Below are positions 49,633-63,149 of a stretch of 64,000 nt of DNA, one piece after another. The notes beneath the pieces were generated by a model. That model was not told where the DNA came from, did no database searches, and saw only the letters and a list, made by a program, of their open reading frames with translations. Numbering within the stretch: the first letter of the stretch is position 1; every line of letters begins with the position of its first letter. Where the stretch lies: contig JAIGNY010000725.1 in assembly GCA_020152595.1 (NCBI GenBank), positions 725,001-789,000 of the forward strand, in the 5' to 3' direction. The position numbers and the translations under genes are program-made. Source of the stretch: Chiridota heheva (lineage: Eukaryota > Echinodermata > Holothuroidea > Apodida > Chiridotidae).

Positions 49633-51363
49633 TTGGCCTATTAACCCTTACTCTACCAGAGCATTTGAGATTACTAGTGTTATTTTAGGGAACTTTTTGG
49701 AAAGGGAGCCTAATTCTCTGGTAAAATATGAAAATTTATGCCCCTGAGGTCATTAATTCAGATTATTACAGTACATGTCCTAAAAGTGCTATCTTTGTGA
49801 TATTCTGCTCTCTTATGTCTAATTAGAAGAACAAAATATTGATGAATTGTTGAAAGAATAAAGTACTCTTGATTTTTTAGGAGCAAGGAAAAATTGATAC
49901 TTTAATTTATTTAATATAAACACGGCAAAGCAATGGCCACATGGGGGCACGGACTGTTGCTTACTTGGCTGCATTTGGTATTGAAAAATAAACTGTTTCC
50001 ATGCACCCAACAGCCATCATCTTTGTCCCCTTTCATCTAATACGCCTCCTTGATAAATATGAGGGCATACTTACTGCTTGCAAGTATTTGGGTACTCCCT
50101 ACCAGTGCAAGATCCTTTGAATAGTAGGTTTTTAGCACTGGCAAGTGAACCAATAAAATTAGCAGCAAATTGTGCCAAGCAATAAATAAGCTGCGATTTC
50201 ATCGGAAATCATTTCGAGAAATACTTGCGCTTTTTCTGCCCCCACCCAGGCAAAAGTGTTAGCTACTAGGTTAAAAAAAAAGCTTCAAATTTACTACAGT
50301 AAGTGGCAAGAGAATACATGCAACTGTTTTGCTAAGTACCTTCTCCAGTAGTCAGAAACTTCCTTTGCAAAACGACGTAATAAAACACAGAAGCCAATAA
50401 CTCTTCCTAATACATTATTACAACCCAAACTACAGTAGTACTGTATGTAGTTCACACCATTTCTGCCGTAAGTAATATACAGTATGTTACTACAATATAA
50501 TGATATGCAGGGGTTGAAATTCTCTGTTCTCATAACAAATTTAAGTATTTGACAAGCACACAATGTCACAGGATTTTCATATTTGAAATTTTTAAGTTCA
50601 GATAGAAGTATTCAGTTATTAAGTAAAGGTTATGGTGTGGTAGTCTTGAAATTCATGTTTTCTATTCAGTTTATGCAAATTGATGCATCCCTGGTATTTC
50701 TGGTCAGTGGCTCAAGTTTAGCTGTTGAGTAAGATGTTGGGAGGGGCAGTTGGTAACTGAGTGTTTGTAGGAGCAAGTTAGCTCCAACACCACTGGACAG
50801 TTGGATCTTATCGCTTGGAATCAGCCAGCATTTCACTGTTTCTGGGTTTTATGGTTAACCACCATCTGACCATACGGTATATCATTGTTTGTAAGGATGC
50901 AGATCTCCACTCTTTAATTTGATTTAGTAGTTCTTTAAGATTAGGCTTGTGGCATGAAACGTACTAAAATTGAGTGTATGTTAAAAATTGTTAGGCAAAA
51001 ATGATTTTAAAGATGCAAAGTATATTTGTTTAGGGTTTGATAGATTGCTGATATTTCTGACTGGAAATCAAACTAGTTGTTTCATATTAGAGATTTAAAT
51101 AAAATGATTTATGGAAAAACTTTATTGAATTAAAGCGATTTATGGAAATGAAAGGATGGGAATTACAGTGTATGTTATGTGGCATATTGAATTTATTATT
51201 TGAATATATGATGAGGAAAATTGTGGAAAGAGACTTAAGTCTGTAGGCATGTATTATTATGATTGTGGGCATTAAGTAGGAAAGTGCCACAGTTTTATGA
51301 AATGTGTTATTATAAAAGAAAAGGAATGTCGTCCCAGATTATTAAAGGATATGATAATGCCAT
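49633..51363. other. No gene recognised
   Basis: About 1.7 kb of AT-rich sequence without identifiable coding, RNA or repeat structure. Confidence 0.45.
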
Positions 51364-51870
51364 GTGTAAATTGGCTTGTAGTACAGCAATTGGTGAGCAC
51401 ATGCATATGCCGTGTGTAAATTGGCCTGTAGTAAAGCAATTGGTGAGCACGTGCATATGTCGTGTGTAAATTGGCCTGTAGTAAAGCAATTGGTTTCTCT
51501 CATTCTCCCCCTGGTCTCTTTCCTTCCTACCTCTAAAATGATCTGACCTCTCAGGCACAATTTGACCTTCGTTGTCGTGGTGCCGTTAAGACCTCATCAA
51601 ACAAACAAACAAACAAACATATGCCGTGTGTAAATTGGCCTGTAGTAAAGCAATTGGTGAGCACGTGCATATGCCATGTGTAAATTGGCCTGTAGTAAAG
51701 CAATTGGTGAGCATGTGCATATGCCATGTGTAAATTGGCCTGTAGTAAAGCAATTGGTGAGCATGCGCATATGCCGTGTGTAAATTGTCCTGTAGTAAAG
51801 CAATTGGTGAACACGTGCATATGCCGTGTGTAAATTGGCCTGTAGGAAAGCAATTGATGAGCATGGGCAT
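51364..51870. repeat. 50-bp minisatellite, interrupted
   Basis: Units starting GTGTAAATTGGCCTGTAG occur at 51364, 51414, 51464, 51628, 51678, 51728, 51778 and 51828, an exact 50-bp period apart from the interruption at 51495-51619. Minus-strand frames across it are artefacts. Confidence 0.95.
51495..51619 (+). mobile_element. (CAAA)n-tailed retroelement end inside the 50-bp array
   Basis: Contains CTTTCCTTCCTACCTCTAAA, ATGATCTGACCTCTCAGGCA, TTCGTTGTCGTGGTGCCGTT and a (CAAA)n tail. It interrupts one unit of the minisatellite, so it inserted after the array existed. No clear target duplication. Confidence 0.85.
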
Positions 51871-53689
51871 ATCAGAAAATTTACGCTTTTGGGCTGTTGC
51901 TTGGAAAAATTATAATTATCAGATCTGTACTTTGGTGATATCGGACTCAAAAACCTGTAGAACAAAAATTATCCAAAGGTTTCCTTTCATTTGTATTTGA
52001 ATTAGATGGCCTGTAACTTAGACGAGTGGCCCATACAAGGATGTCCCGTATTCAGGTATTCATGTATTGTTGACCAACTTAAAGCTAGGAGAAGAAGTAC
52101 AAGATAACAAAATGCCTAAACTGTGAAACGAGAACAAATTAAAACAAGACAATGTAGTACTGTACATCAAGAAGTACTAAAATTATCAACGCATTGTGTG
52201 TAAATTTCCACCAGGAAGTGCTGTATTCTAACTTCTTGGTTGTGACACACAAATTAACACAAACATAGCATCAACATCTTGAAGTATATTGTTTTCTTCT
52301 CATAAACATGTTCTAAGAGTAAGTACCTCGTAACAAATACTTTTTTAAGTATGAAAAACCTTTTCCCGCAATTGCTGGCGCAAGCGATATTGTTGTGCAG
52401 GATCCTGGTAGTCATGCAAGTCCTGGTATTCTGATCCCGGTATTGTTCACAATCCCGACAACATAAGGATTCGTAATGTAACTACAAGTGGGAATTCCTG
52501 GAGTGTTAAATGTCAAAAAATCCTAATTTCTGAATATTTAATACTAAAAACAACTTAATCTAAACAAACTTCAAGTAAATTTCAGTATTTGGCAAGCACA
52601 CAAGTTAGTTATCACTTGGCTTTATTCAGAACTAATTTTGAACTCACGATGTATTCACTAGTTCTAGCACTAGGTTCTAGGCCCAAGTTCAATGATTCAC
52701 ACAGCATGAAATACCTTCAGAATGTTTTAAAAATACCTCCAGTCTATAATAGTTGGTAAAATGAAGTTCCATCTTCATTTTCTTACAGCAAAATTGCCTA
52801 GAAAATGGCTGAAAGTGCTGTGTAGAACCACAAGTTTAGGTTTTAAAATTCGTGCGATCGATGCATATGTTGAATTTTGCATGCTCTGAAAATGTGCACA
52901 TGAATGGTCAAGGCCTTAATAATGCAATGTACAACACACTGTTACGTGATGTACACTGTATGTTTAGTACACAAAAGCAGTGGGACCAGTCATTAGGGCA
53001 GGGACCTGCTATTTAGCAGGTCCCTGAATAGGGTGAGAGCTTGAGCAGTGTGTTGGCCTTGTATGGTAAAAAACGGGCGTGACTGAAATAAGTTTTATTG
53101 AGAAAAACCTTTTTTTGTGGCGGGTTGCCAGATTGCAAAATTGACTTGCGCAGTACATAATTTGCGTAGGCCCAGGTCTGCATCGCTAATGCAGGTGGGG
53201 AATCCCAATTTCTTTTAATGTATATGGATTACTGGTTTTGTCCTTGCGTAATAGGAAATTCAGAATTGTTGAGAAGACTGAGAGATACGTGCAAGATGGG
53301 ATTTTCAAAGGTTTGTTTTTTGTGCGTGAACCCAATTGTTTTTTGACAAAATATGATTTCCCACCACATGGTCGAATCAAATTGACCGTGTTACTTGTAT
53401 AACGTTGATAATCGGCCGGAAGAGCTTAGAATTACCCATTGACTGGCATATTTTGAATTAAACAAAACAGCTGATAACTTTTGTTGGAAGCATATTTTTT
53501 TGCTCAAACATCCCCATGAATTCATTTTTCTCCCTATACTGCTTTTAAGTTTTTGTTTGTTGGGAAAATTTATTTTCCAGCACGTGGTATGGTTAAATTG
53601 ATCACACCCCTTCCATGCCATTTGCCGAAGACATAATAATTTCAGGAGTAATTTGTGCTGCATATTAATAATCCTCAACAAAAAAATCT
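51871..53689. other. No gene recognised
   Basis: No coding, RNA or strong repeat signal. Two short minus frames (53186-53380, 53391-53681) have no recognisable domain. Confidence 0.45.
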
Positions 53690-53945
53690 TTTATCTCCTT
53701 CCTTCATCATGCTTCCCTCTACAATTATATTTAATTCTCCTCTTCCACCCCCTCCTCTTCTTTGTTTTTGTTTCAACCATGCACCTCCCCTCTCGATCAC
53801 AGCTTTCTGACCTTTTGTTCTTGATTTTCTCTCATTCTCCCTTTGTTTCCTTTCCTTCCTACCTCTAGAATGATCTGACCTCTCAGGCACAATTTGACCC
53901 TCGTTGTCGTGGTGCCGTTAAGCCCTCATCAAACAAACAAACAAA
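53690..53945 (+). mobile_element. (CAAA)n-tailed retroelement 3' end, longest copy
   Basis: About 250 bp from TTTTATCTCCTTCCTTCATC through a CT-rich stretch, CTACCTCTAGAATGATCTGA, CCTCGTTGTCGTGGTGCCGT and TAAGCCCTCATC to (CAAA)n. Best copy for building a consensus of this family. Confidence 0.85.
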
Positions 53946-54949
53946 CAATGTAATATACAGTTGACCTTTATTATACTAAAACAAAAGTCAAACAGTTAAT
54001 TTTGCCATGCTGTTTGTATCCTCTTTATACATTAATACAGCAAAACCTAAGTTTGTACAGTACTTAAGACAATCCCTGCTAAAAGTAAATGAAACAAACC
54101 CCGCACCCCTCTTCAATGTTGTCGTCTTGTCCAAGAATTGATTAAAATTAGCCAACATTGAATGGATGGGGGGGAGGTTCAAGTCAAAAGTTGTTTGAAT
54201 TTTTTCGAAACGCAAATCGTAACTTGACTTTTGTTACATTTGTTTGGACGGGGATTGTAGACCTAACGTTAGGCCTACCGTATTTGATAACAGATTCATC
54301 TTAAGAAACTTGTTCGATGAAAATGGCCATGTTGAAGAAAGACTTTATTTAAACCAAACAGAAATCTTTTAGAAACTACAGTAGGCCCAGGCCTAACTTG
54401 AAATAGACTTACATTGTTATTGTTAATGAATTAAGTTAATATTACTCGCAGAAATATAATTTCAATAGTTAAAATGCCTCGCTATGCCAGGACTCAAAAT
54501 TAGCATTGGTTTATCACTAGTCCATCAGGCTATCTCACCTCACATTCCACTAGCCCTACCGAACTTTCCACAAGCCCTTTTCTTCACGTCTGACCTAAAC
54601 ACTGCAACTTGATGAATATACGACTAGCCTGATGGGCTTGAATGATGGAAATTGTGCTAGTCTGTATATAAAATCAATTACATGTACAGTAGCCCCCAGG
54701 CTAGCGGGCTTAAGCTAATTTGGAGCACTAAGCTGTGCATTTCCATGTGTACTGTACTAAACTGCACTGCTATCTATGCGGAAATTTATACACCTTGAAA
54801 TTTAAAAACCTAGGGCACGATATAGCAACTCAGTCGGAGAAAACAATTACCTTATTCATTCAGTTCACAAAGTCAAATTCCTGAGGAAATTAGCCGTTTT
54901 CCTCACTTTGCTATTTTGTTATTCACGGCTTCAGAAATTGTTTTTGGTG
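53946..54949. other. No gene recognised
   Basis: Contains echinoderm-like 'taggcctaccg' words and loosely repeated CTAGCC/CATCAGGCTA motifs at 54515-54720, but no definable repeat or gene. Confidence 0.4.
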
Positions 54950-55700
54950 GTGATATCATAGATATCAATAAGTACCTTAATGTTAAAATCTTGAAAATGT
55001 TCATATATCAACAACCGCATATCTGTTTTGTTTCATTTTTGTTATAATTATGTTCGCTGGTGTGTGCATGTTAATGATTTTAAAAACGTTGAGTGGGCGG
55101 GGCAAGTTAATATGAATTTGCTTAATAGAGCTTATAAACACGGTATCTCAAGAAGGTCAACTGGATTCATGTCATATTTGGTACACAGATAGCCATGGTC
55201 TGTAGTTGTGCCCAATTGTTTTTGGTAGTGATATCATGCATATTATTAAATGAGCGGGCTTAAATTAACAAATTTGAAAAAATGATCATGAGCAACTACA
55301 GTATGTCCGTTTTGTGTCATATTGGGCATGATAATTTTGTTGGTTATTTTGTACATGCTTATGTTATCAGCATATGTCATTGATTTGCATGATGGGCGTG
55401 GCTTAATGTGAATGTCCTAAATGTAAAGTAAACATACTGCATCTTATGAACAATATAATAGATTTATGCTACTGTATATCAGGGGTCATGGTCTGTATAT
55501 ATGTTCTAAAATGTTGTGGTAGTGATGACATGAATATTAATGAGTAGGCGGGGCTTACTGACAAATTCTTAAAATAGAATAATTAAGCAACTATTTTGCA
55601 TCATACGTGCTTTAATACTGTAGTGTTGTTAGTTATTGTGCAAATTCTAATGTCAACATATTTATTGGTGGGTGTGGCTTATGAGTGTATCACGGAACAA
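54950..55700 (+). repeat. ~300-bp long tandem repeat, group 2
   Basis: Shares with group 1 (32276-33085) the blocks CACGGTATCTCAAGAA, TCATATTTGGTACACAGATA, GTAGTGATATCATGCATATT, GGGCGGGGC and TGTCCGTTTTGTGTCATATT. About two and a half diverged units at ~300-bp spacing. Confidence 0.82.
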
Positions 55701-58700
55701 ATATTTCATGATAGGCCTATGCAATGACATATATGACAGTTAATACAAATTTTGCAAATCAATCAGCTTATGAAAGAAAAAAAGCATCGGAACCATGAAA
55801 CCTTTCAGTTCTGCATGGTTAAACAAAAAATCTACTGCAAGTACATGTAGTTGTTTAGTAAGAATAAAGAGTACCTACCTGGCACTTACTTGTCGGTGTG
55901 GTTTGTCCTGATGCATGAATAGGTAAATGAAAAAATCAACAAGTTATTTAATTCCATGAGACAATCAAATTCAGCAGTCTATATCAGTTACAAACACAAT
56001 GATGTTTCCAGAAGCTGATAAGCAACCAGTGTAGTTTTCCTAAGTTAAAAGATTATGCTGCTAAACTAATATGTACAGCACAGTATCTCTCCAAAATGAT
56101 TTCTTATCAAAGTAAGACAAACAGTATGACAGTTTTATTACCTCTGCCAATGGATTTGATTAGTTTATCTGTTTGTCCTAAAGGCTCATGTATCTCAAGA
56201 AGTAGTGACTGGACTTTGTCGGTTGTTGCTTGAGAGCCGCGTCCAGTCTATTATTGGAAACTCCATGTGCTTAAAACGCCATCTTTGTTACCCTAAGTTG
56301 CATATTTTTAAATAATTGCAAACATTTGTTAATTAAATATTTTGAATAATGTGAAATGTAATACTATGTGATAAGCTTTTGAAAGTAACAAGCAGAAGGA
56401 ATTAAACATTGAAAATGTAGTGAGATTCTATATAAAGTTCAATATACAATATTTGTTGGTCACTACCATTATAGAAAACGGTGAGCAAATTGTGTGAGAA
56501 GAAAGATTATTTTTGGCCAGTTAGTTGAAGCAAAGAACCCATTTATACTGTAGATGCTGCTGAAGTATGTGAATACAAGGAACTGCTAATATCAAACTCC
56601 TGGACTGACGTACTTGAACGTGTCAAAGCATTATCTTTGTGACTGCATGCACGTTCCGGAAGGACTGGACAGTCACGAAGCGCTCACTTACTAGCTGCGT
56701 ACATTCCCTCTGCACCACGCAGTTGTTCAAATTGAAGAGGTGAAATATAATTTGTATAGGAAAGGCTCTAAATAGAGGGAGGGTATGCCATTATTTATAT
56801 ATCAAATGAAAGGAAATTGCAAGCACTTTCGAACGGTGGTTCAACGAAGTATGTGCAATGTACAGTTTGGGTACAAGGTTTATTGAAAGGAAAAAAATGG
56901 CAGAAATTCATAAAATTTTAGATAAATTTCTCTAAAACAAAAGATTGCAGGTAAGGATTATAAAAATTAGACCAGAAACCAATACTATCATGTCTTTGGA
57001 CTTGCGTCTTTGATTTTGAAGCAAAAATGTGATCTTGAAGTTATTGTAAGATTTAAAAGAAGAAAAAAAACATTTTTCGTACATTTTTTAGTAAGTTTTT
57101 TAGTTTTACCCTTTTTTAAGGTACTTTGTCAAAATTCTGTAATATGGCCACTATAAAAAAGTTACATTTTGTGAAAAAAATATTTGAGTACTTAAAAATG
57201 ATATCAAGATTACTCCTATAGGACTTTGGTAAAGTCTTGATTTTATTTTTAGAAAAAGGTGGTTTGAAAACGGCGTTACTATCGCCGCGTGGTAGAGTAC
57301 TAAAGGGTTAATAAAAACTTTTTAATGGAATATGCTAAACAATAAATTCTTGCCCTGAAAGGAAGTAAAAACACTTGGTTTGTGGCATGGTAGGAAAAAT
57401 ATGGACTATGGAATGTAAATCTTGTCTGAAAGGAACTCAAACAATGATTGCTTAGTCTGAATAAAAAAGAAAATACTGAAAACAGTGATATGACCTTGGA
57501 GGAAATCATGCAGTGTTTAGAATGCAAATGACAGAACATACAGATCAAAAGTTAAAAAGACTTTCTTTGGGGATAAATGTTGTGTAGGATTCTGTATGCG
57601 AGCGGACTAGGCCTTCCTGATTGTGGGGTTAAACTGGCAATGGAAGTACTACTGTACAAGCTGATTTTGGTATTTTTGGTAAGTATGGGTCCAGTGAACA
57701 TCACATACCAAAATAAGCCAGAATCCCTTTGAGGGAAAGTGTAATAATGACATCAAAGGCCGCCATTATGAGCCATTTTGGCAATAAAAATATGAATAAA
57801 ATGGCACTTAGTTCTTAAATAAACGCTATAAACTTGGCTATGGCTTTAGTAACATACATATTACAACACAAAACAGTCTTAGACATTTGCTAAGTATATT
57901 ATAATCTATTGCTCACATCATCCGGTGATAATTTAGGTATTATGGAGTAAAAATGTCCAGAATACCAATAGCTTTTGATGTACCTTTTATGAACTTGTAT
58001 TTGAATGATTAGGTTATTGTAGGTTAATTATCAAGATCAATTTTGATAGCATGTGCTATCTTTTATTTTACTTTGTCCTCAGAGTAGAAAGAGAATTGGT
58101 TGTTGGTGGCACTGTGCAGCATGGCCATGTAGCTGTAATGTAGTTGTAGTTGACAAATGTTCGTCCTTTGTCTTTCATATTTTCGTTAACTTATTGAAAT
58201 TAAAAAGCTTGCTTCTCATAAAATGAGATTGAAAATTGAAGATTTCTCAAATAGCAGCAACATTTAATGGGAATTAAATTAACCATTGCAATTTTTCCAC
58301 CTGTAAATGAGAAAGGTATTATATAGGGTTCTTGCCAGCTCCCCTTTCCACTTAGATATGACTCGTCCTACACCTGACATTATACTACTATACATGTAGG
58401 TTGAAATAACACTCTAATATGCTTAAATATAGCTTGAACATCAGTTTTAAGATATTTGTAAGGGATAAAGAAAAGTTATTTAAGTTATCTTTTTTCATTG
58501 GGCACTTTATTATTAGGGGAACAAATTGTACTTGCCCCCCCCCCCCCCACCCTTTCCTCCTTCTTCTCCTTCCCTCCGGACTGGTTCTTACGCCACTGGC
58601 TATTATTTGTTATTATTGGAAATTGTGCCATGGATCTACATGTATAAACTTGCATTTTTCTATTTTGACCCTAAAAAGCACTGACCTACTATTCCATAAA

Positions 58701-59156
58701 TTTTAGCTCCGGAACATGTTTAAATACACCATAAATGTCATGCAAATTATCCAAATAGTTACTGAACATTACTGGGATCACTACTGGGAACATGACTACT
58801 GAGATTGACGAATGCATCTGTGTCAATGAGCATGTCCACATTTGCCCCAAAACATTGCACTTGACAAATATTCCGTTATTCACCTTTGGTGCAAGGGTAG
58901 TAAATTTGTCGCATGCCATGTAGACACTTGGTGCTCATTGTTTGTAGGCCGTATACTAATGTATGTTTGGTTGTAGGAGCTCGCGGTTTCTTGTACTCCT
59001 TTGCACAGGGCCCCCTTCCATTGCATTTCCAAAACGTCACCCTAGATCGCCTTTAATTTTGATTGTCAGCTAGATGAACTAGCTGTCATCTAATTATGTG
59101 GCGACTTGAGCATACAGTACTTAAGCGGCTTAAATTCTTCTATCTTGCAATGCAAC
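55701..59156. other. No gene; one transposon end
   Basis: About 3.4 kb without recognisable coding sequence. A C-run followed by CTTACGCCACTGG near 58535-58598 looks like the right end of a hAT-type MITE whose left end I could not place. Confidence 0.4.
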
Positions 59157-60850
59157 CAACCTTGAAGCTCGGCCTTAATCATTTCTGGCATGGTAGTTTT
59201 TGTTGTCCTTAGAGATTACAGGCGAGGTGCCAGCCAACCTTGAAGCTCGGCCTTGATCAATTCCGTCATGGCATTTTTGTCATCTTTAGGAACTACAGGT
59301 GAGGTGCCTCAGGAGTGGCGAACAGGCTACATTTTATTTGATAAGCTGCTGATCTGCCTAGAAAAAATCCAAAGTAGACTACTATTTTGTAATTTTTACC
59401 AATCTCTTTCAGAATAATCTGTATGATAATGTTTTTTTCCAATACGACTACTGTTCGTGGGCCAGATTGGATTGTCTGGCAGGCCAAGAATCACGGGCTA
59501 CATCATTAAACTCCCCAAAAAGAGGATCTCAGCAACTGTAGAGGAATCATGCTGCTATCACTGCCAAACAAAATTCTTACAAGGCTGTTACTAGAGCGGA
59601 TCAGAACAGCTGTCGATACCAGACTCTGGGAAGAACAAGCATGATTCCCAGTAGGCAGATCATGTACAGACCAAATAGTCATGCTTTGCATCATCATCAA
59701 GCAGTTCTTGGATGGTAGTCCCCTTTGTACATTAATTTTGTGGACTTCAAAAAAGGTTTGATTTGGTGGACAGAACATCAATGTGGAAAATATTGAGGCA
59801 CTTCCACTTTTTGCAAAAGATAGTTTACTTGATCCAGAGTCTGTGTAAAGATACCATCTGCCATGTCATCCACTACTCTGACCTATCCTTACCCTTCACC
59901 ATTTCTACTCTGACCTATCCTTACCCTTCACCATTAATACCGGTGTCAGACAAGGTTGTCTCCTTTCTCCCTTGTCATCAACTGGCTCTTGAGGACAGCA
60001 CTGGATGAGCCTCGTGGAATACAGTGGAACATCACTCAGATACTAGACGACCTGGACTTCCAAGATGATGTCAGTCTTCTGTCACACTGTTATTAACACA
60101 TGCAGACGAAGACAAACAGGTTGCAGAGCATTGCAAAGACCACAAGGCTAGAGATAAATACCGCCAAGACAAAGATCATGAGATTGAATGCTAGACAGCA
60201 AGCACTAGTCACGTTGATTGGACAAGATCCACAAGAAGTGGACAACTTCACTTAACTGGGCAGCATTGTGAGTAGAACAGGAGGAACCAATGAAGACATA
60301 TGGGCCAGGATAGCGAAAGCATGCTACAGTACGTCTTTGCCACCTTTAGGCCTGTATGGCAGAACAACAACTTTCGCTTGAGCACCAAGCTGAGAATTTT
60401 CAACTCCAACGTAAAGTCTGTGTTACTGTATGGTGCTAAGACTTGGAGGCACACAAAGACTCTAGACCACAAGCTACATGTCTTTACTAACACATGGCTG
60501 AGGCAGATACTGCACATCAGATGGCCAGACCACATATTCAATCAGGATCTCTGGCAGAAAACTAAACAAGAACATACATTATCACCTCCACCATCAGACG
60601 ACGCAAATGGAAATGGGTTGGTTATACTCTAAGAAGAGATTAGAAGAACATCCCATGTCATGCTTTAGACTGGAGCCCACAAGGCAAACACAAGAACAAC
60701 CTGGCGGAGAACCCTGGACACTAAGATCAAAACCATCCACTTGTCCTGGGTGGAAGCCAAGAGAGTAGCCCAAGACCGCGATAGATGGAAAATTGCAGTG
60801 AATGCCCTATGCCCTGGAGCAAACAGGACTAAGTTAAGTCAGGTAAGTAG
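59157..60850 (+). mobile_element. RTE-like LINE, decayed
   Basis: Scattered frames encode a GEVPQEWRTGYI-like start, LLERIRTAVDTRLWEEQA, GRSCTDQIVMLCIIIKQFL, VDRTSMWKILRHFHF, INTGVRQGCLLSPL, then NNFRLSTKLRIFNSNVKSVL, LYGAKTWRHTKT and the closing part WRRTLDTKI, AQDRDRWKIAVNALCPG. This order is typical of RTE-type elements common in invertebrates. Within it are a ~75-bp direct repeat (59157-59232 and 59233-59305) and a ~40-bp duplication (TCTGACCTATCCTTACCCTT at 59877 and 59909). Numerous stops and frame changes; the endonuclease is absent. Confidence 0.8.
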
Positions 60851-62210
60851 GGGCTACAGAGCGTATCGCTTCCCTTTTCTTGGTTCCACGTTTTTCAGCT
60901 TGTAAGTACGTCTTCGTCTCAGTAACGATGCCAATAGCCTCATCCAGGCAAGTGGGGCGTGCCTGATGGACATACTTCTTAAGCTTGGGATCTCTGAAGG
61001 CGTCAATGGCAAATTCTTCACTCACTTTGTCATACGTCCGACTTGCGAGTCTCTTTATTGCCTGGCCCAGCTCGACTATGCTTTCTTCAGGTCCTTGCAG
61101 CCGATTTTGAAGCTGAACTCTGTATGTTAGTCCTTATATGTCGGCCCTGAACCTCTGCCCTAGAGCAATTATGATGACATCATAATCCTTTCATTGGTAA
61201 CTTGGGAGATCTGCATAAGGCGTTATGTTTCTCCGACTTGCAACTAAAAACTTTGCCATTTCTGGTAGGGATTGGTTGAGATTCGTGACGTGATCAAAAT
61301 TGACCAAATAATCACCCCAGCAGCAGGACCCATACTTTTGCGGCAGTATAATTGGCTTACAGATCCCCCGTCCATAATTAGCCGTACGCTTGGAGGTCAT
61401 TTCCGTCCTTGCCATTGGTTGGCGTTCCATTTTGTATTGGCGTCTGGGCTGGTAAATGTTTACCCGGTTCATATACTGGAGGTTGTTAGCATAATCCCTT
61501 AAATGGAACGCCTGGTTCTGATCTCCATTATCCAACCACTTGTTGATCTTATTTAGCTCTGTTGGGGGTCAAACGCCCCCTCCCTCCCATTCATCACTCT
61601 CATTTTTCCTTCTCACCCCCTGAATTTGTGGCCACATAGGGCGTTGTATTGGTTGCAGATGTTTTTGATGGTCATCACCACTGGAGAACAGAAATTGCTT
61701 GTTTCTGTAATATTCTCCTCTCACATTTCTTGGCACCTGGTTGGGCGTCACCCATGACCATGTTTGATATTGTTGATCACCAACAACTACTCCTCCCCTT
61801 TGATGTTCAAGATGAGGGTTTCTTGTTCTTCTGTCTTCACTCTAATAATTTCTCACGGGGAAGGCGTCGTTATTGTCGGCACCTCCCCTTTTCTCAAATT
61901 TTCATCACCCATATCGCTAACTGGATATTCATCCTCACGTGTATGGGTTTACAGGTTCAATCATGACCGTTGTATCTGGTCAATGGTCTATAACGATCGT
62001 CAGATTACTTGGCCAAACCCACCATCCACAACCTCTTTCCCGTGTCGACAACGTTCACATTATTAGCCGTAGAAAAGGTCACACCCACTCACTCACTCCT
62101 ACCTTCTTATTGGCTCCCCTCCCCTCTGCAACAATTGCCATTGCACCCTCACAGTCCATCTTTTTCTTAACTTCTGGCCCAAACCTTGGAAGAACCAAGT
62201 ATTGAAATAA
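60831..62210 (-). mobile_element. Gypsy-type LTR retrotransposon fossil, gag region only
   Basis: Minus-strand translation near 60834-61140 shows a retrotransposon gag capsid-like pattern (EEFAIDAFRDPKLKKYV, ARPTCLDEAI). Upstream gag-like sequence continues to about 62210. No protease, RT, integrase or LTR was recognised in the window. It is broken, with several disruptions, and looks old. It abuts the RTE-like LINE. Confidence 0.6.
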
Positions 62211-63149
62211 TCCCTCATCGAAAAGATATTAGAAAAAGATATTAGATAGTGCTTTTCACAAAACAACACAAAATATCCCAAATCATTAACGTTATGGTAA
62301 ATAAGGATTGGGAAGTTGATTCTTTGATCGTAGGGTTTTAATGGGAAAATAATTAGTTCTGAAGTACCTAAGTGGGAGATGGGTGAAAGGTAGGAAAGAT
62401 CTTTGCTATTAATGCTATGTACAATCATTGGCTTGGAGTTTAACATACAAATGACACAGTTAAGACAGCTATGTAACGACGACTTGACAATTGTTCTGCA
62501 TAATAATTAAATTTACCTCGGCAGCCATGTTGAAAAGCGCCCTCTAATTATATAAACTTCATGATTGTACTGTTTTGTACTATTTTTGTATTAAAATGAG
62601 AACTAGATTGCCGATGACATTATTTTTTTACATATGCAACTAAAAAACAATGACAAAGTCAAAAAAATGGAATCCATTTTGATGATGTCATTAAACCACT
62701 TTCCCCCAACAGGATTCTGGGTAATTTTTATTTGTGATTTTCTGAGATCATGCACTTTCCACAAATACCCAAAATATCTTGTAGTACTTCCATTGCCAGT
62801 TTATCCATTTATAGAGCACTTTTTGGTCCTTAATCCGCTTGCTTACTGAGGTAGAATGTATTGGGGATCGGTAATGAACTCTAAAGAAAAAATATCATGA
62901 TGCATTGCTCACTGTACTGAACCCTTAACATGTTAATGACACAATGGGAGCTGTCATTTTCTAAAATGACACCTACAGAATAAGTACAGGAGATGATTTA
63001 CTGTATGTGAACATTTAATGAACCAGTGCATGATTTTGTTCCATAAGCACAAAGATTTTATTTTAAGCTCCTTTCATTTAACATTATAACTTCATAAAGG
63101 GTCCAATTGCTTCCTAAGTTACTGTACTATTTCAGCTTAAGGGATATTA
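62211..63149. other. No gene recognised
   Basis: AT-rich spacer. A 71-codon plus frame at 62634-62849 has no recognisable domain. Confidence 0.4.

Noticed and set aside
51310-51965. Overlapping minus-strand frames with a repeated CFTTGQFTHGICTCSPI pattern
   Set aside because: 50-bp tandem array read in successive frames.
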